From positions 1 through 64,000 of the forward strand of contig NZ_JAOOPY010000007.1 in the NCBI RefSeq assembly GCF_025486315.1: 64,000 nt of DNA. The letters are read 5' to 3'. This DNA is from Variovorax sp. N23. Its GTDB lineage: Bacteria; Pseudomonadota; Gammaproteobacteria; Burkholderiales; Burkholderiaceae_C. Each line of letters opens with the position of its first letter. Position 1 is the first letter of the stretch. A program made the position numbers and the translations under genes. Shown here in pieces: positions 48,595 to 56,523 of the stretch. The notes beneath the pieces were generated by a model. The model saw nothing but the letters and a program-made list of their open reading frames with translations. It did no database searches and was not told the DNA's origin.

Positions 48595-49233
48595 ATGTAC
48601 ATGCCGCCACAGTTCAATGCCAAGGACCGCGCCCATGCGCTGCGGCTTTTGCGCGAACATCCGTTCGCCAGCCTGATCTCGAACGACGACGAAGGCCTGC
48701 CCTTCGTCTCGCACCTGCCGGTGGTGGTGGACGATCCGGACGCCGACGAACTGGTGCTGCTCGCCCATTGCGCCAAGCCCAATCCGCATTGGCGGTACCT
48801 GCGTGACCGTTCGACGGCGGTGCTCACCGTGATGGGGCCGCATGCGTACCTGTCGCCGTCGGTCTATCCGGACCTGGCGCGGGTCCCGACCTGGAACTAC
48901 CTGGCGGTGCACTGCACGGTCGAGGCCACGCTGGTCGAGACGCCCGTCGAGAAAGACCAGCTCCTCAAGCGGCTGATCGGCGACCACGAGCCGGCGTATG
49001 CGCAGCAATGGCGCGACCTGGGCGACGACTTCCAGCAGAAGATGCTGGCCGGGATGGTCGGTTTCACGCTGCGCGTCACGGCGCTGCAGTGCAAGCTGAA
49101 GCTCAACCAGCACCGCCCGGAAGCGCACGCGGCCATGCATGCGCAGTACCGCGAAGGTTCGCCCGACGAACAGGCGCTGGCCCAGTGGATGGAGCGCCTG
49201 GGCATGGCGATGCACGCGCCGGAGGGCCCTTGA
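48595..49233 (+). CDS. FMN-binding PaiB-type negative transcriptional regulator
   Basis: A 212-residue protein of the PaiB family (FMN-binding, pyridoxamine-oxidase-like fold). It starts MYMPPQFNAKDRAHALRLLREHP and contains the family segments PFASLISNDDEGLPFVSHLP and VPTWNYLAVH. PaiB is a repressor of sporulation/protease genes in Bacillus; its role here is unknown. The stop overlaps the proposed TTG start of the TadA-fusion gene, with GGAGGG 9 bp upstream. Confidence 0.9.
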   Translation: MYMPPQFNAKDRAHALRLLREHPFASLISNDDEGLPFVSHLPVVVDDPDADELVLLAHCAKPNPHWRYLRDRSTAVLTVMGPHAYLSPSVYPDLARVPTWNYLAVHCTVEATLVETPVEKDQLLKRLIGDHEPAYAQQWRDLGDDFQQKMLAGMVGFTLRVTALQCKLKLNQHRPEAHAAMHAQYREGSPDEQALAQWMERLGMAMHAPEGP

Positions 49234-50348
49234 AACTGCGGGTACTGGGTGCGGCACCGGTTGCGCCGGACGACGCGCACTGGATGGCCCTGGCCCTGGC
49301 CGAAGCGCGCGCCGCGGGCGCGGCCGGCGAAGTGCCCGTGGGCGCCGTGCTGATCCGCAACGGCGAACTGGTCGCCACCGGCCGCAACGCACCTGTGGCA
49401 TCGCACGACCCCAGCGCCCATGCCGAGATCGCCGCCCTGCGCGCTGGCGCGGCGGCCCTCGGCAACTACCGGCTGGATGGCTGCGAACTGTTCGTGACGC
49501 TCGAGCCCTGCGCGATGTGCGCCGGCGCCATCCTGCATGCGCGGCTGGCGCGCGTGGTGTATGGCGCGGCCGACCTGAAGACCGGGGCGGCGGGCTCGGT
49601 CGTCGACCTGTTCGCGCAGCCGCGGCTCAACCACCGTACCGTCGTGCAGCGCGGCGTGCTGGCCGACGAGTGCGCGCAGTTGCTGCAGTCCTTTTTTCAG
49701 GATCGGCGCGTGGCGGCGCGCGAGTCCGCGCAGCCGCTGCGCGACGATGCGTTGCGCACGCCCGAGGCGAGCTTCGCGCAGATGGCCCCGCCGGAGCGCT
49801 TCGCGGCCCGTTACGTCAGCGACCTGCCGGCGCTCGGCGGCTGGCGCATGCACTACCTCGACGAGGGGCCGCCGGCCTCATCGCCGACCGTGCTGTGCCT
49901 GCACGGGCCGGGGCAGTGGAGCCACGGATTCCGTCATCTGGTCGCGCAGCCCGGCGTCCGTTGGCTCGCCCCGGACCTCGTCGGCTGCGGCCGAAGCGAC
50001 AAGCCCAAGCGTGATGCCGTGCACCGGTGGACATGGCACCGCGACGTGCTGCTGGCGTGGCTCGATCGCTGCGCCCCAGCCAGCCCGGTGCTGCTGGCGC
50101 CCGCGCCGGGCGCCGAGCCGCTCGCGGCGCTGCTCGAGGCCGCGGCGCCCGGGCGCTTCGTCGGAACGCTTGCGGTGCCCGACGCCTTCGACGGTTCGAT
50201 GGACGGCGCATGGCGCGCACCGTTCCCCGATCGCGGCTACGAGGCGGCCCTGCGCGCGCTCGGCGCCGCGCCGCCGCGTTCGTCGGGCCCCGATGCCGCG
50301 CAAGCCGCGCAATGGCTCGACAGGGCAATGGGATACTTCCCGGCGTGA
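49230..50348 (+). CDS. tadA: TadA-type tRNA adenosine deaminase fused to a degenerate dehalogenase-like hydrolase domain
   Basis: The first about 165 residues are a complete tRNA-specific adenosine deaminase (A34 to inosine): H64-A-E66 and P93-C94-A-M-C97 are the zinc and catalytic residues. Residues about 190-372 resemble a haloalkane-dehalogenase-type alpha/beta hydrolase (WRMHYLDEGPP, CLHGPGQWSHGF, LAPDLVGCGRSDKP), but the nucleophile elbow (expected QDWGG or GHSMG) reads APAPGA at 290-295, and the cap and His parts are missing. The TTG start at 49230 overlaps the paiB stop; an ATG at codon 19 is an alternative. Stop overlaps the next gene (GTGA). Confidence 0.85.
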   Translation: MKLRVLGAAPVAPDDAHWMALALAEARAAGAAGEVPVGAVLIRNGELVATGRNAPVASHDPSAHAEIAALRAGAAALGNYRLDGCELFVTLEPCAMCAGAILHARLARVVYGAADLKTGAAGSVVDLFAQPRLNHRTVVQRGVLADECAQLLQSFFQDRRVAARESAQPLRDDALRTPEASFAQMAPPERFAARYVSDLPALGGWRMHYLDEGPPASSPTVLCLHGPGQWSHGFRHLVAQPGVRWLAPDLVGCGRSDKPKRDAVHRWTWHRDVLLAWLDRCAPASPVLLAPAPGAEPLAALLEAAAPGRFVGTLAVPDAFDGSMDGAWRAPFPDRGYEAALRALGAAPPRSSGPDAAQAAQWLDRAMGYFPA

Positions 50349-51289
50349 GCAAACATATCTACATCTATTCCCCGTCCAGCGCCGTGCGGGACAAGGCCGC
50401 CTTCCGGCGCGGCGTGAAGCGGCTTCAGGCCCTCGGCCATACCGTCGAGATCGACGAGGCCGCGCTCTCCAGCCACCAGCGTTTCGCCGGCGACGACGAC
50501 ACGCGTCTGGCGGCCATCGGCCGTGCGGCCGCCAGCGGCGCGCAGATCGCCCTGATCTCGCGCGGCGGCTACGGCCTGACCCGCATCCTGGATGCGATTC
50601 CCTACAAGGCCGTGGCCAAGGCCGTGTCGCGCGGCACGGAATTCGTGGGCCTGAGCGACTTCACCGCCTTCCAGAACGCGCTGCTCGCCAAGACCGGCGC
50701 GGTGAGCTGGGCCGGCCCCGCGGTCGGCGAGGACTTCGGCGCGGCCGACGGGCCGGACGACATCATGGAAGCCTGCTTCGAGGACCTGATCGACGGCCAG
50801 GGCGAAGGCACCGGCTGGCGCCTGCCGGCGCGTGACGGCGAGGCGCCGGTGCTGCGGCACGTTCGTGAGGCGGTGCTGTGGGGCGGCAACCTGTCCGTGC
50901 TGGTGAGCCTGCTGGGCACGCCGTACTTTCCGGCGGTGGACAAGGGGGTTCTCTTCCTCGAGGATGTTCACGAGCACCCCTACCGCCTCGAGCGCATGCT
51001 CGATCAGCTTCGGCATGCGGGCGTGCTGGCGCGTCAGCGCGCCGTGGTGCTGGGTCAGTTCACGTCCTTCAAGAAGGTGCCGCACGACCGGGGCTTCAGC
51101 CTCCGCACGGTGGTCGACCGGTTGCGCAGCCAGTTGAAGGTGCCGGTCCTGACCGGGCTTCCCTTCGGTCATGTGCCGACCAAGGTGCTGCTGCCGGTGG
51201 GCGCGAAGGTCGAAATGGCGCTCGACGGGCGCGACGTATTCATGGTGTGGGGGCACCGTCACGCGCACCACGGCCATCACCACAGCTGA
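50345..51289 (+). CDS. ldcA: LD-carboxypeptidase (S66 family)
   Basis: A 314-residue muramoyltetrapeptide carboxypeptidase of peptidase family S66, which removes the terminal D-Ala from murein tetrapeptide in recycling. The nucleophile is S104 in FVGLSDFTA, and the Glu and His of the triad fall in EDVHEHPYRLERML and GLPFGHVP. The C-terminus ends in a His-rich tail (HRHAHHGHHHS), unusual for the family. GTG start overlaps the TadA-fusion stop. Confidence 0.92.
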   Translation: MSKHIYIYSPSSAVRDKAAFRRGVKRLQALGHTVEIDEAALSSHQRFAGDDDTRLAAIGRAAASGAQIALISRGGYGLTRILDAIPYKAVAKAVSRGTEFVGLSDFTAFQNALLAKTGAVSWAGPAVGEDFGAADGPDDIMEACFEDLIDGQGEGTGWRLPARDGEAPVLRHVREAVLWGGNLSVLVSLLGTPYFPAVDKGVLFLEDVHEHPYRLERMLDQLRHAGVLARQRAVVLGQFTSFKKVPHDRGFSLRTVVDRLRSQLKVPVLTGLPFGHVPTKVLLPVGAKVEMALDGRDVFMVWGHRHAHHGHHHS

Positions 51290-51338
51290 CAACCCGCACG
51301 AGGAGGCGGGCAGGGCGGCCCGCGCGGGAGGGGCTGTT

Positions 51339-51665
51339 TCAGGCCGTGAAGCGGTGGACGCGTGGGCCCATCGTTTGCGGCAGACCACCCTTGAACAGGC
51401 TGTTGATGCGGCGCATCTGGCGTCGCGCCGACGGCTCGCCGTCGATTTCGGCGAGGGTGGTCAGCACGTCCTGACGCAGGTACCAGAGTGCTTCGAGGTC
51501 GTCAGCGAAACGAACGCGTTGGGTGACGCGATGCACGGTATTCCCGGGCCGAGCCTCGAGCAACGACAGCATCGTCGTTCGGATCTCGACCAGCTGACGA
51601 TCGGTCGACCGGCGAAAACCGAGACCCGAAAACGGCAGGAGACGAAGAAGACTGCTGGGAAACAT
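51339..51665 (-). CDS. hypothetical basic protein
   Basis: A 108-residue protein I do not recognise. It is Arg/Leu-rich with a hydrophobic N-terminus (MFPSSLLRLLPFSGLG) and a predicted helical middle (RFADDLEALWYLRQDVLTTLAEID). It lies convergent to ldcA with a 49-bp spacer. Coding bias is moderate; likely a real gene of unknown function. Confidence 0.55.
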   Translation of the reverse strand: MFPSSLLRLLPFSGLGFRRSTDRQLVEIRTTMLSLLEARPGNTVHRVTQRVRFADDLEALWYLRQDVLTTLAEIDGEPSARRQMRRINSLFKGGLPQTMGPRVHRFTA

Positions 51666-51991
51666 GGAGCAAAGGCGGTGTGCCTGGAGCCATCGATGGT
51701 TATGACGTTATAGGCAGGCCATGTCAGCCACAAGTGAAGAAACAATTAAACATGTTTTAAAACAACATACTTCACGCTTTTGCTCAAGTCGGTTCTCGAA
51801 ATGAATACCTCCGTCTTATCATCGCTTTGAAGTCTCCCGGCCCACCTCCCCGCGCCTGCGCAGACGCTGTCGGCCGTTGGCCAAGTCGGCAGGCCGGTGT
51901 GCGATCCAAGGAGAAAGATCACCCGTCATCACGATGGAAAGCAATTGCTTTGCCATAATCAATCAGCGATTGCTACGAAAAACTGCACAAC
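51666..51991. other. AT-rich intergenic region with a 12-bp palindrome
   Basis: No gene was found over 326 bp. It is much more AT-rich than the rest of the chromosome. It contains the perfect palindrome TGTTTTAAAACA (51753-51764) and a 27-codon ORF (51721-51804, MSATSEETIKHVL...) without a clear ribosome-binding site, which I do not consider a gene. It probably holds the promoter of the cyclase-FHA gene and of the minus-strand hypothetical gene. Confidence 0.5.
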
Positions 51992-52939
51992 ATGGGCGCC
52001 AATTCAACGGTCGTTTTCGCGGACTTGACGGGAAGCACTCGGGTTTTCGAGGCAATGGGGAATGCTCGCGCGACGGACACCGTCACGCGCCTGACCCAGT
52101 GGATCGGCGGCGTGTGCGAGGCGCACGGCGGCCGGGTCGTCAAGATGCTGGGCGACGGCGTCCTGGCGATTTTCCCGGCTGGCGACATCGCAACGGCCGC
52201 CGTTCTCGAATTGCAGCGCAACCACCAGAAGCGCCTCCAGGCCTGGCCGGCAAGCTTGCGCATGGACCTTCAGATCGGCGTGGCGAGCGGCGACGTGCTG
52301 GAAGTGGACGGTGATTGCTACGGTGATGCCGTCAACCTCGCATCGCGCCTGAGCGACCTGGCCGGCCCCGGGCAGATCTGGGTCACCGAATCGGTGGTCG
52401 AGCAATTGAAGGAGGGCGAGGTGCGGCACCGCAACCTCGGTCCGATTACCATCCGCGGCAAGAATGAAACGCCCATCGTGCACCGCATCGATTGGCAGGA
52501 GGAGATGTCGGAGTTTCTCACGATGCCGGCCACCTTGGCTCAGACGAACCGGGCGGTGGATTCGTCCTTCGGACAGATCGAACTGTCCTGGCTCGACGTG
52601 CGCGCCCTGTTCAGCGCCGCAGACCTGCCCATTCATCTGGGCCGCGTGGACGAGGCGCAGTTCGTGGTGAACGATCCGCGCGTCTCCCGCCTGCACGCGC
52701 GCATCGAGGCGCGGCAGGGCAGTTGCGTGCTGGTGGACGTCAGCACCTATGGGACCTGGGTCCGCTTCCACGGCAGCGCGGGTGTCAGCGGCGAGATCGC
52801 CTTGCGGCGTGACGAATGCGTGCTGCACGGCAGCGGCGAGATCGGCCTGGGAGCACCGCTGAGCGACTTCAGCGCACCCACCATTGCGTTCAAGACGACC
52901 GGCGGCGATCTGCTGCTGGCGCGGCGCGACGCCCGCTGA
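51992..52939 (+). CDS. class III nucleotide cyclase with C-terminal FHA domain
   Basis: A 315-residue soluble protein. The cyclase domain (1-165) has metal Asp D11 (VVFADLTGST) and D55 (GDGVLAIF) and the transition-state pair N115 and R119 (GDAVNLASRL), so it should make a cyclic nucleotide. A forkhead-associated domain follows (about 215-300; HLGRVDEAQFVVNDPRVSRLHARIE), which binds phosphothreonine peptides. No membrane or other sensor is fused, so the FHA domain is the likely regulatory input from a Ser/Thr kinase; no such kinase is encoded nearby. Confidence 0.9.
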   Translation: MGANSTVVFADLTGSTRVFEAMGNARATDTVTRLTQWIGGVCEAHGGRVVKMLGDGVLAIFPAGDIATAAVLELQRNHQKRLQAWPASLRMDLQIGVASGDVLEVDGDCYGDAVNLASRLSDLAGPGQIWVTESVVEQLKEGEVRHRNLGPITIRGKNETPIVHRIDWQEEMSEFLTMPATLAQTNRAVDSSFGQIELSWLDVRALFSAADLPIHLGRVDEAQFVVNDPRVSRLHARIEARQGSCVLVDVSTYGTWVRFHGSAGVSGEIALRRDECVLHGSGEIGLGAPLSDFSAPTIAFKTTGGDLLLARRDAR

Positions 52940-53007
52940 CGACCCGACCGCGACGGCGCGGCGCAGGAGCCGCGACCAGCCGCGCCATTTAGAGCCCGCG
53001 GCCCACC

Positions 53008-54177
53008 ATGCCTGACATGCCTCCGTCTACCGCAACGGCTTCTCCTCCCGCCATCGCGGCCGCCGACCGTGACTCGCGCCACGCCGCCATCGCACTCGGC
53101 GCCACGCTCCCCGGCGACACCGTGCTCTACCTGCTGCTACCGATGTACGGTGCGGTCTTCGGCGTCACACTGGCGGAAACCGGACTGTTGCTCGCGGCCA
53201 ATCGGCTGGTGCGCATCGCCGGCTATGGCTGGGTGGCGCGCTTCTATGCCCGTCACGGCGACCGGCCGACCTGCACCCTGGCCGTGGTCGCCGCTGCATT
53301 CTGCGCACTCGGCTACGCCACGCTCTCGGGATTCTGGGCACTGCTACCGCTGCGACTCGTGTGGGGCCTGTGTTTCGCCGCGCTGAATCTGGCCACGCAG
53401 GCGCTTGCAACGGCGGAGCCGAGGGGGGCGGCGCTGCGTTCGGGGCGCTCGCGCGCCTTCATCGCCCTCGGGCCCGTGCTCGCCTTGCCCGCCGGGGCGG
53501 TGCTCGCCCAAGCCGCCGGGCCGCGGCCGATCTTTGCCCTGTTGGCCATCGTCGCGCTGGGCGGACTGTTCGCCGCGCGCCGGCTGCCCAGCGTGCCGCA
53601 TCCGACGCTCGGGCAGTCGCGCCCGCGTCCGCGTCGCCCCAATGCCCTGGACACGTGGTCCTTTCTCGAGGGCTTCACGCTCGATGGCCTGTTCATCATC
53701 GGTCTGTCTTTCCTCGGCAAGGATCTGCAGGCAGGCGGCGCCGTGGTGGTGGCCGGCGTGCTGCTGGCGATGCGCTACGGCGCGGAGATCGTGCTGAGCC
53801 CGCTGGGTGGCCGGATGGCGCAACGCTGGGGGGCCGAACGGCTGCTGGTCGTGCTGTCGCTGGTCACCGCCATCGCGCTGCTGGGGTTCGGCGCCGGCTG
53901 GCTCTGGAGCTGTGCGGCAGCGATCGTGGTGCTGCGCGCCCTGCAACTGCCCTTGCTCGCCCCCATCGTGGCGCATCGCCATCCGGGACCTGGCCGCGTC
54001 CAGGCGCTGGCCGCCCGCTCGGTGTGGCGCGACATCGGCGCCGGCGCCGGCCCGCTGGTGGCCGGGCTCGTGCTGCCGATGGTGGCGCCGCTGTGGGTGT
54101 ACGGCGCGGCCGCGCTGCTGCTCGCGCTGGCGGCGCTGGCTTGCGGGCGCGGGGCTGCGCCCGGGCCAGTGCGCTGA
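53008..54177 (+). CDS. MFS transporter
   Basis: A 389-residue protein with about twelve hydrophobic segments in two halves separated by a Pro/Arg-rich loop (PHPTLGQSRPRPRRPNALD, about 190-210). The motif RIAGYGWVARFYARHG at the first cytoplasmic loop corresponds to the MFS A-motif. Substrate unknown. The start at MPDMPPST is the first plausible ATG after the cyclase gene (68 bp gap). Confidence 0.88.
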   Translation: MPDMPPSTATASPPAIAAADRDSRHAAIALGATLPGDTVLYLLLPMYGAVFGVTLAETGLLLAANRLVRIAGYGWVARFYARHGDRPTCTLAVVAAAFCALGYATLSGFWALLPLRLVWGLCFAALNLATQALATAEPRGAALRSGRSRAFIALGPVLALPAGAVLAQAAGPRPIFALLAIVALGGLFAARRLPSVPHPTLGQSRPRPRRPNALDTWSFLEGFTLDGLFIIGLSFLGKDLQAGGAVVVAGVLLAMRYGAEIVLSPLGGRMAQRWGAERLLVVLSLVTAIALLGFGAGWLWSCAAAIVVLRALQLPLLAPIVAHRHPGPGRVQALAARSVWRDIGAGAGPLVAGLVLPMVAPLWVYGAAALLLALAALACGRGAAPGPVR

Positions 54178-54373
54178 GAAGCGCCACCGGGGCCATCTGT
54201 CAGCGGGGGGCACCCCATAGCAGCACGTGCAGACGCTGTACTGTGACCATCCCTCCCTTGATCCAACGCAAGGAAGTGCCCCGGTCACTCCCTAGACTGA
54301 TGCGGTCGAGTTCTCGCGAGCGGAACGCTCAGTGCTCGATGACCGTTCATCCCTATCAACCTAGGAGATTGCA

Positions 54374-54796
54374 ATGACCACACTGGCGCGCCTTGACAGG
54401 ATCGAGAACCTCTTCCCGGAGCTCATGCGGCGATGGGCCCGGCCCCTGCAGATGCTCGACGACACGGACATTCCCGCCGACCTGCGCGTGGACGTCAGCG
54501 AGAACGACCACGAGTACCTGGTCAGCGCCGAGATTCCCGGCGCGAAGAAGGAAGACATCCGGGTGTCCATCGACGGCAACTACGTATCGATCACCGCGGA
54601 GATCAAGAAGGAGCAAGAAGAGAAGCATGGCCGCTCCCTGGTCAAGGAAACCTACCATGGGAGCGTCTCGCGCGGCTTCACGCTGGCGAGCGACGTGGAC
54701 GAGAAGTCGGCGGTGGCCAAGCTGGAAGACGGCGTCCTGCGCCTGACGCTGCCCAAGCGCGAAGGCACCACGAGCCGGTTGCTTCAGATCCAGTGA
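54374..54796 (+). CDS. Hsp20/alpha-crystallin small heat-shock protein
   Basis: A 140-residue small chaperone with a recognisable alpha-crystallin domain (about 40-130; LRVDVSENDHEYLVSAEIPGAKKEDI to LEDGVLRLTLPKR). The N-terminal arm is short and the usual C-terminal IxI motif is present as LLQIQ. It forms oligomers that hold unfolded proteins. A universal stress protein gene follows, suggesting a general stress pair. Confidence 0.94.
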   Translation: MTTLARLDRIENLFPELMRRWARPLQMLDDTDIPADLRVDVSENDHEYLVSAEIPGAKKEDIRVSIDGNYVSITAEIKKEQEEKHGRSLVKETYHGSVSRGFTLASDVDEKSAVAKLEDGVLRLTLPKREGTTSRLLQIQ

Positions 54797-54832
54797 GTTC
54801 TCCGCGCGCCTGCCCGCCGGGCGGGCGGCATC

Positions 54833-54863
54833 GGCGTCTACGTCGGGGCCGGTTGTAGACGCC
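54833..54863. terminator. hairpin between hsp20 and uspA
   Basis: A perfect 9-bp stem GGCGTCTAC/GTAGACGCC (54833-54841 with 54855-54863) with a 13-nt loop, followed by TCCTTTC rather than a T run. It may attenuate or end the hsp20 transcript before uspA, but the weak tail means this is only a candidate. Confidence 0.45.
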
Positions 54864-54891
54864 TCCTTTCCCTGGTCGCAAGGAGAATGCC

Positions 54892-55338
54892 GTGTATTCA
54901 CGAATCCTGGTTCCGCTCGATGGCAGCAAGACGGCCCAAAGGGGCTTGGACGAGGCGATACGCCTGGCGGCCGCGCTCAAGAGCAAGCTGCACCTGCTGC
55001 ATGTGATCGACGACTTTCCCATGCTGATGGAGATGTCGGTCGTCAGCAACTTCGAGACCACCCTGAACGAACTGAGGGCGTATGCAAAAAAAATGCTCGC
55101 CGACGCCGTGACACGCGCGTCCGAAGCCGGCGTGCCCAGCGACATCAGTCTGCGCGAAGTCGTCCAGGAGCGCATCGCCGGCGTGATCGTCGACGAGGCC
55201 GGGAAGGCGGGTTGCGATCTGATCGTGATGGGAACCCACGGCCGGCGAGGCATCGGGCGCGTTGCCCTGGGAAGCGACGCCGAGAACGTCCTTCGCACGA
55301 GTCCGGTCCCGGTCCTTCTGGTGCGTAGCGCGTCGTAG
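54892..55338 (+). CDS. universal stress protein (UspA family)
   Basis: A 148-residue UspA-type protein. The ATP-binding motif GTHGRRGIGRVALGS (about 120-135, G-x2-G-x9-G-S) is present, so it is the ATP-binding kind; it begins YSRILVPLDGSKTAQRGLD. The start is GTG at 54892 after an AAGGAG box. It is the last chromosomal-looking gene before the transposon end. Confidence 0.93.
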   Translation: MYSRILVPLDGSKTAQRGLDEAIRLAAALKSKLHLLHVIDDFPMLMEMSVVSNFETTLNELRAYAKKMLADAVTRASEAGVPSDISLREVVQERIAGVIVDEAGKAGCDLIVMGTHGRRGIGRVALGSDAENVLRTSPVPVLLVRSAS

Positions 55339-55502
55339 GCCGCCCGGCGGCGCGTGAGCGACGGAGCGCTCGGCACGCAGACGGCTTCTTGAGAATCCCG
55401 GGGAAGGGCCGCTATTCGCCGCTGGCCGGGCTGGAAACAAGCGGGCGCAAAGATCTAACTTTTTCGACCGTAGCTTATCTAGGGAAGCTCTTTCCAATGA
55501 CC

Positions 55503-55596
55503 GCGAAAGTTGCAGTGTTACCCACCGACAGCCGGTGAGTAAAGTTCCTGCACTTATTGCATGTTGAGCAAAGTTGCAACGTTTCTCGCAACTTAC
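55503..55596. repeat. repeat-rich putative transposon end (TniQ side)
   Basis: Three direct copies of a G-N-AAAGTT motif are spaced 29-34 bp apart: GCGAAAGTTGCA (55503), GAGTAAAGTTCCTGCA (55537) and GAGCAAAGTTGCA (55566), followed by an inverted copy TCGCAACTTAC (55586). Ends with several TnsB-type binding sites at near-regular spacing are typical of Tn7-like elements. A similar sequence in the opposite orientation, TTCAACTTTTTTC, occurs at 62524. The exact terminus was not fixed; TGACCGCG just before the first repeat is one possibility. Confidence 0.5.
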
Positions 55597-55662
55597 CAAA
55601 ATGGGCTGCTGCCGGGTTCAAAGACACCTTGCTAAGGTGGAAGATGAAACGGGATTTGGTTC

Positions 55663-55956
55663 ATGGGAGCGAGAAGGCAGTTCAGCCGAGAGTTCAAGCT
55701 TGCAACAGTCAAGCTGGTTAAGGAGCGAGGCGTGGCGGTGGCGCAGGCTGCACACGACCTAGATGTGCACGAGAACGTGCTGCTCAAGTGGATACGCGAT
55801 CCGGCGGTCGACCCGCGGCCTGCATTCTCCGGGCAAGGGGTCGTGAGGCCCGGGGAGGTGGAGCTGGAGCGTTCGAGGAAAGAGAACGCCAAGCTCAGGA
55901 TGGAGCGCGACCTGCTGAAAAAAGCAGCGGCCTACTTTGCCAAGGAGTCCATGTGA
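55663..55956 (+). CDS. IS3-family transposase OrfA
   Basis: A complete 97-residue OrfA with an HTH (RRQFSREFKLATVKLVKERG; VAQAAHDLDVHENVLLKWIRD) and a C-terminal leucine-zipper-like helix (ELERSRKENAKLRMERDLLKKAAAYFA). In intact elements it would be joined to OrfB by a -1 frameshift near its end. The partner OrfB is defective here. Confidence 0.88.
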   Translation: MGARRQFSREFKLATVKLVKERGVAVAQAAHDLDVHENVLLKWIRDPAVDPRPAFSGQGVVRPGEVELERSRKENAKLRMERDLLKKAAAYFAKESM

Positions 55957-55959
55957 GGT

Positions 55960-56439
55960 TTGGGCTTCCTGACGAAACACCGAGGGAAGTGGCTGTTGGC
56001 AATGATTTGCGCGGCGCTCGGTCTCTCGCGAAGCGGCTTCTACGCGTGGCTTAGCAGGCCCAGGAGCCAACGCAGTCTGGCTCGGCAGCCAGGTGCGCCA
56101 GAGCTTTCTCGGCAGCGACCGCACCTATGGCGCCCGGCGCGTGTGGCATTGCTGCATCACTCGGACCAGGGCAGCCGATACACCAGCGAGTACTTCCAGG
56201 AATTGATCAAGCAGCAAGGCATGACCTGCAGAATGAACCGTGCGGGCGAGGTCGGGGACAACTCAGCGATGGACAGCCTCTTCAGTTCACTGAAGACCGA
56301 GCGCACGGCCAGGAAGGTGTACCGCTGCACGGAGCAGGCTCGTGCTGACATGTTCGACTACATCAAACGCTTCTACAACCCGACGCGTCGTAACTTGACG
56401 CTCGGCTACGTGAGTTCCGTAGAGTTTGAAAAAAATTAA
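55960..56439 (+). pseudogene. IS3-family OrfB transposase with internal deletion and frameshift
   Basis: The N-terminus (KHRGKWLLAMICAALGLSRSGFYAWLSRP) and C-terminus (LLHHSDQGSRYTSEYFQELI through FYNPTRRNLTLGY) are typical OrfB. Between them the expected LGSQVRQSFLGSDRTYGARRVW is present but in another frame, and it jumps directly to LLHHSDQGS, so about 125 residues of the catalytic core are gone, including the first Asp of DDE. The second Asp and the Glu remain. The protein cannot be active. Confidence 0.85.
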
Positions 56440-56523
56440 AAAGCTTAGGAGGGTCTCTATGAAACCGCAGCGGCCCAAAATACACGCGTAGAGATCGAGT
56501 AAGAAGGCAGGTAACGCGAAACT

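Larger units (their letters stand above)
55602..56477 (+). mobile_element. deletion-derivative IS3-family element with terminal repeats and AAA duplication
   Basis: The ends are related inverted repeats: the left starts TGGGCTGCTGCCGGGTTCAA and the right, read inwards, TGGGCCGCTGCGGTTTCATA. AAA flanks both sides, consistent with a 3-bp target duplication. At 876 bp it is about 350-400 bp shorter than a complete IS3-family element; the missing part is inside OrfB. It has landed between the repeat-rich transposon end and tniQ, within the Tn7-like element. Confidence 0.85.

Noticed and set aside
51721..51804. 27-codon ORF in the AT-rich spacer before the cyclase-FHA gene
   Set aside because: No clear ribosome-binding site and no recognisable protein; likely chance in AT-rich DNA.
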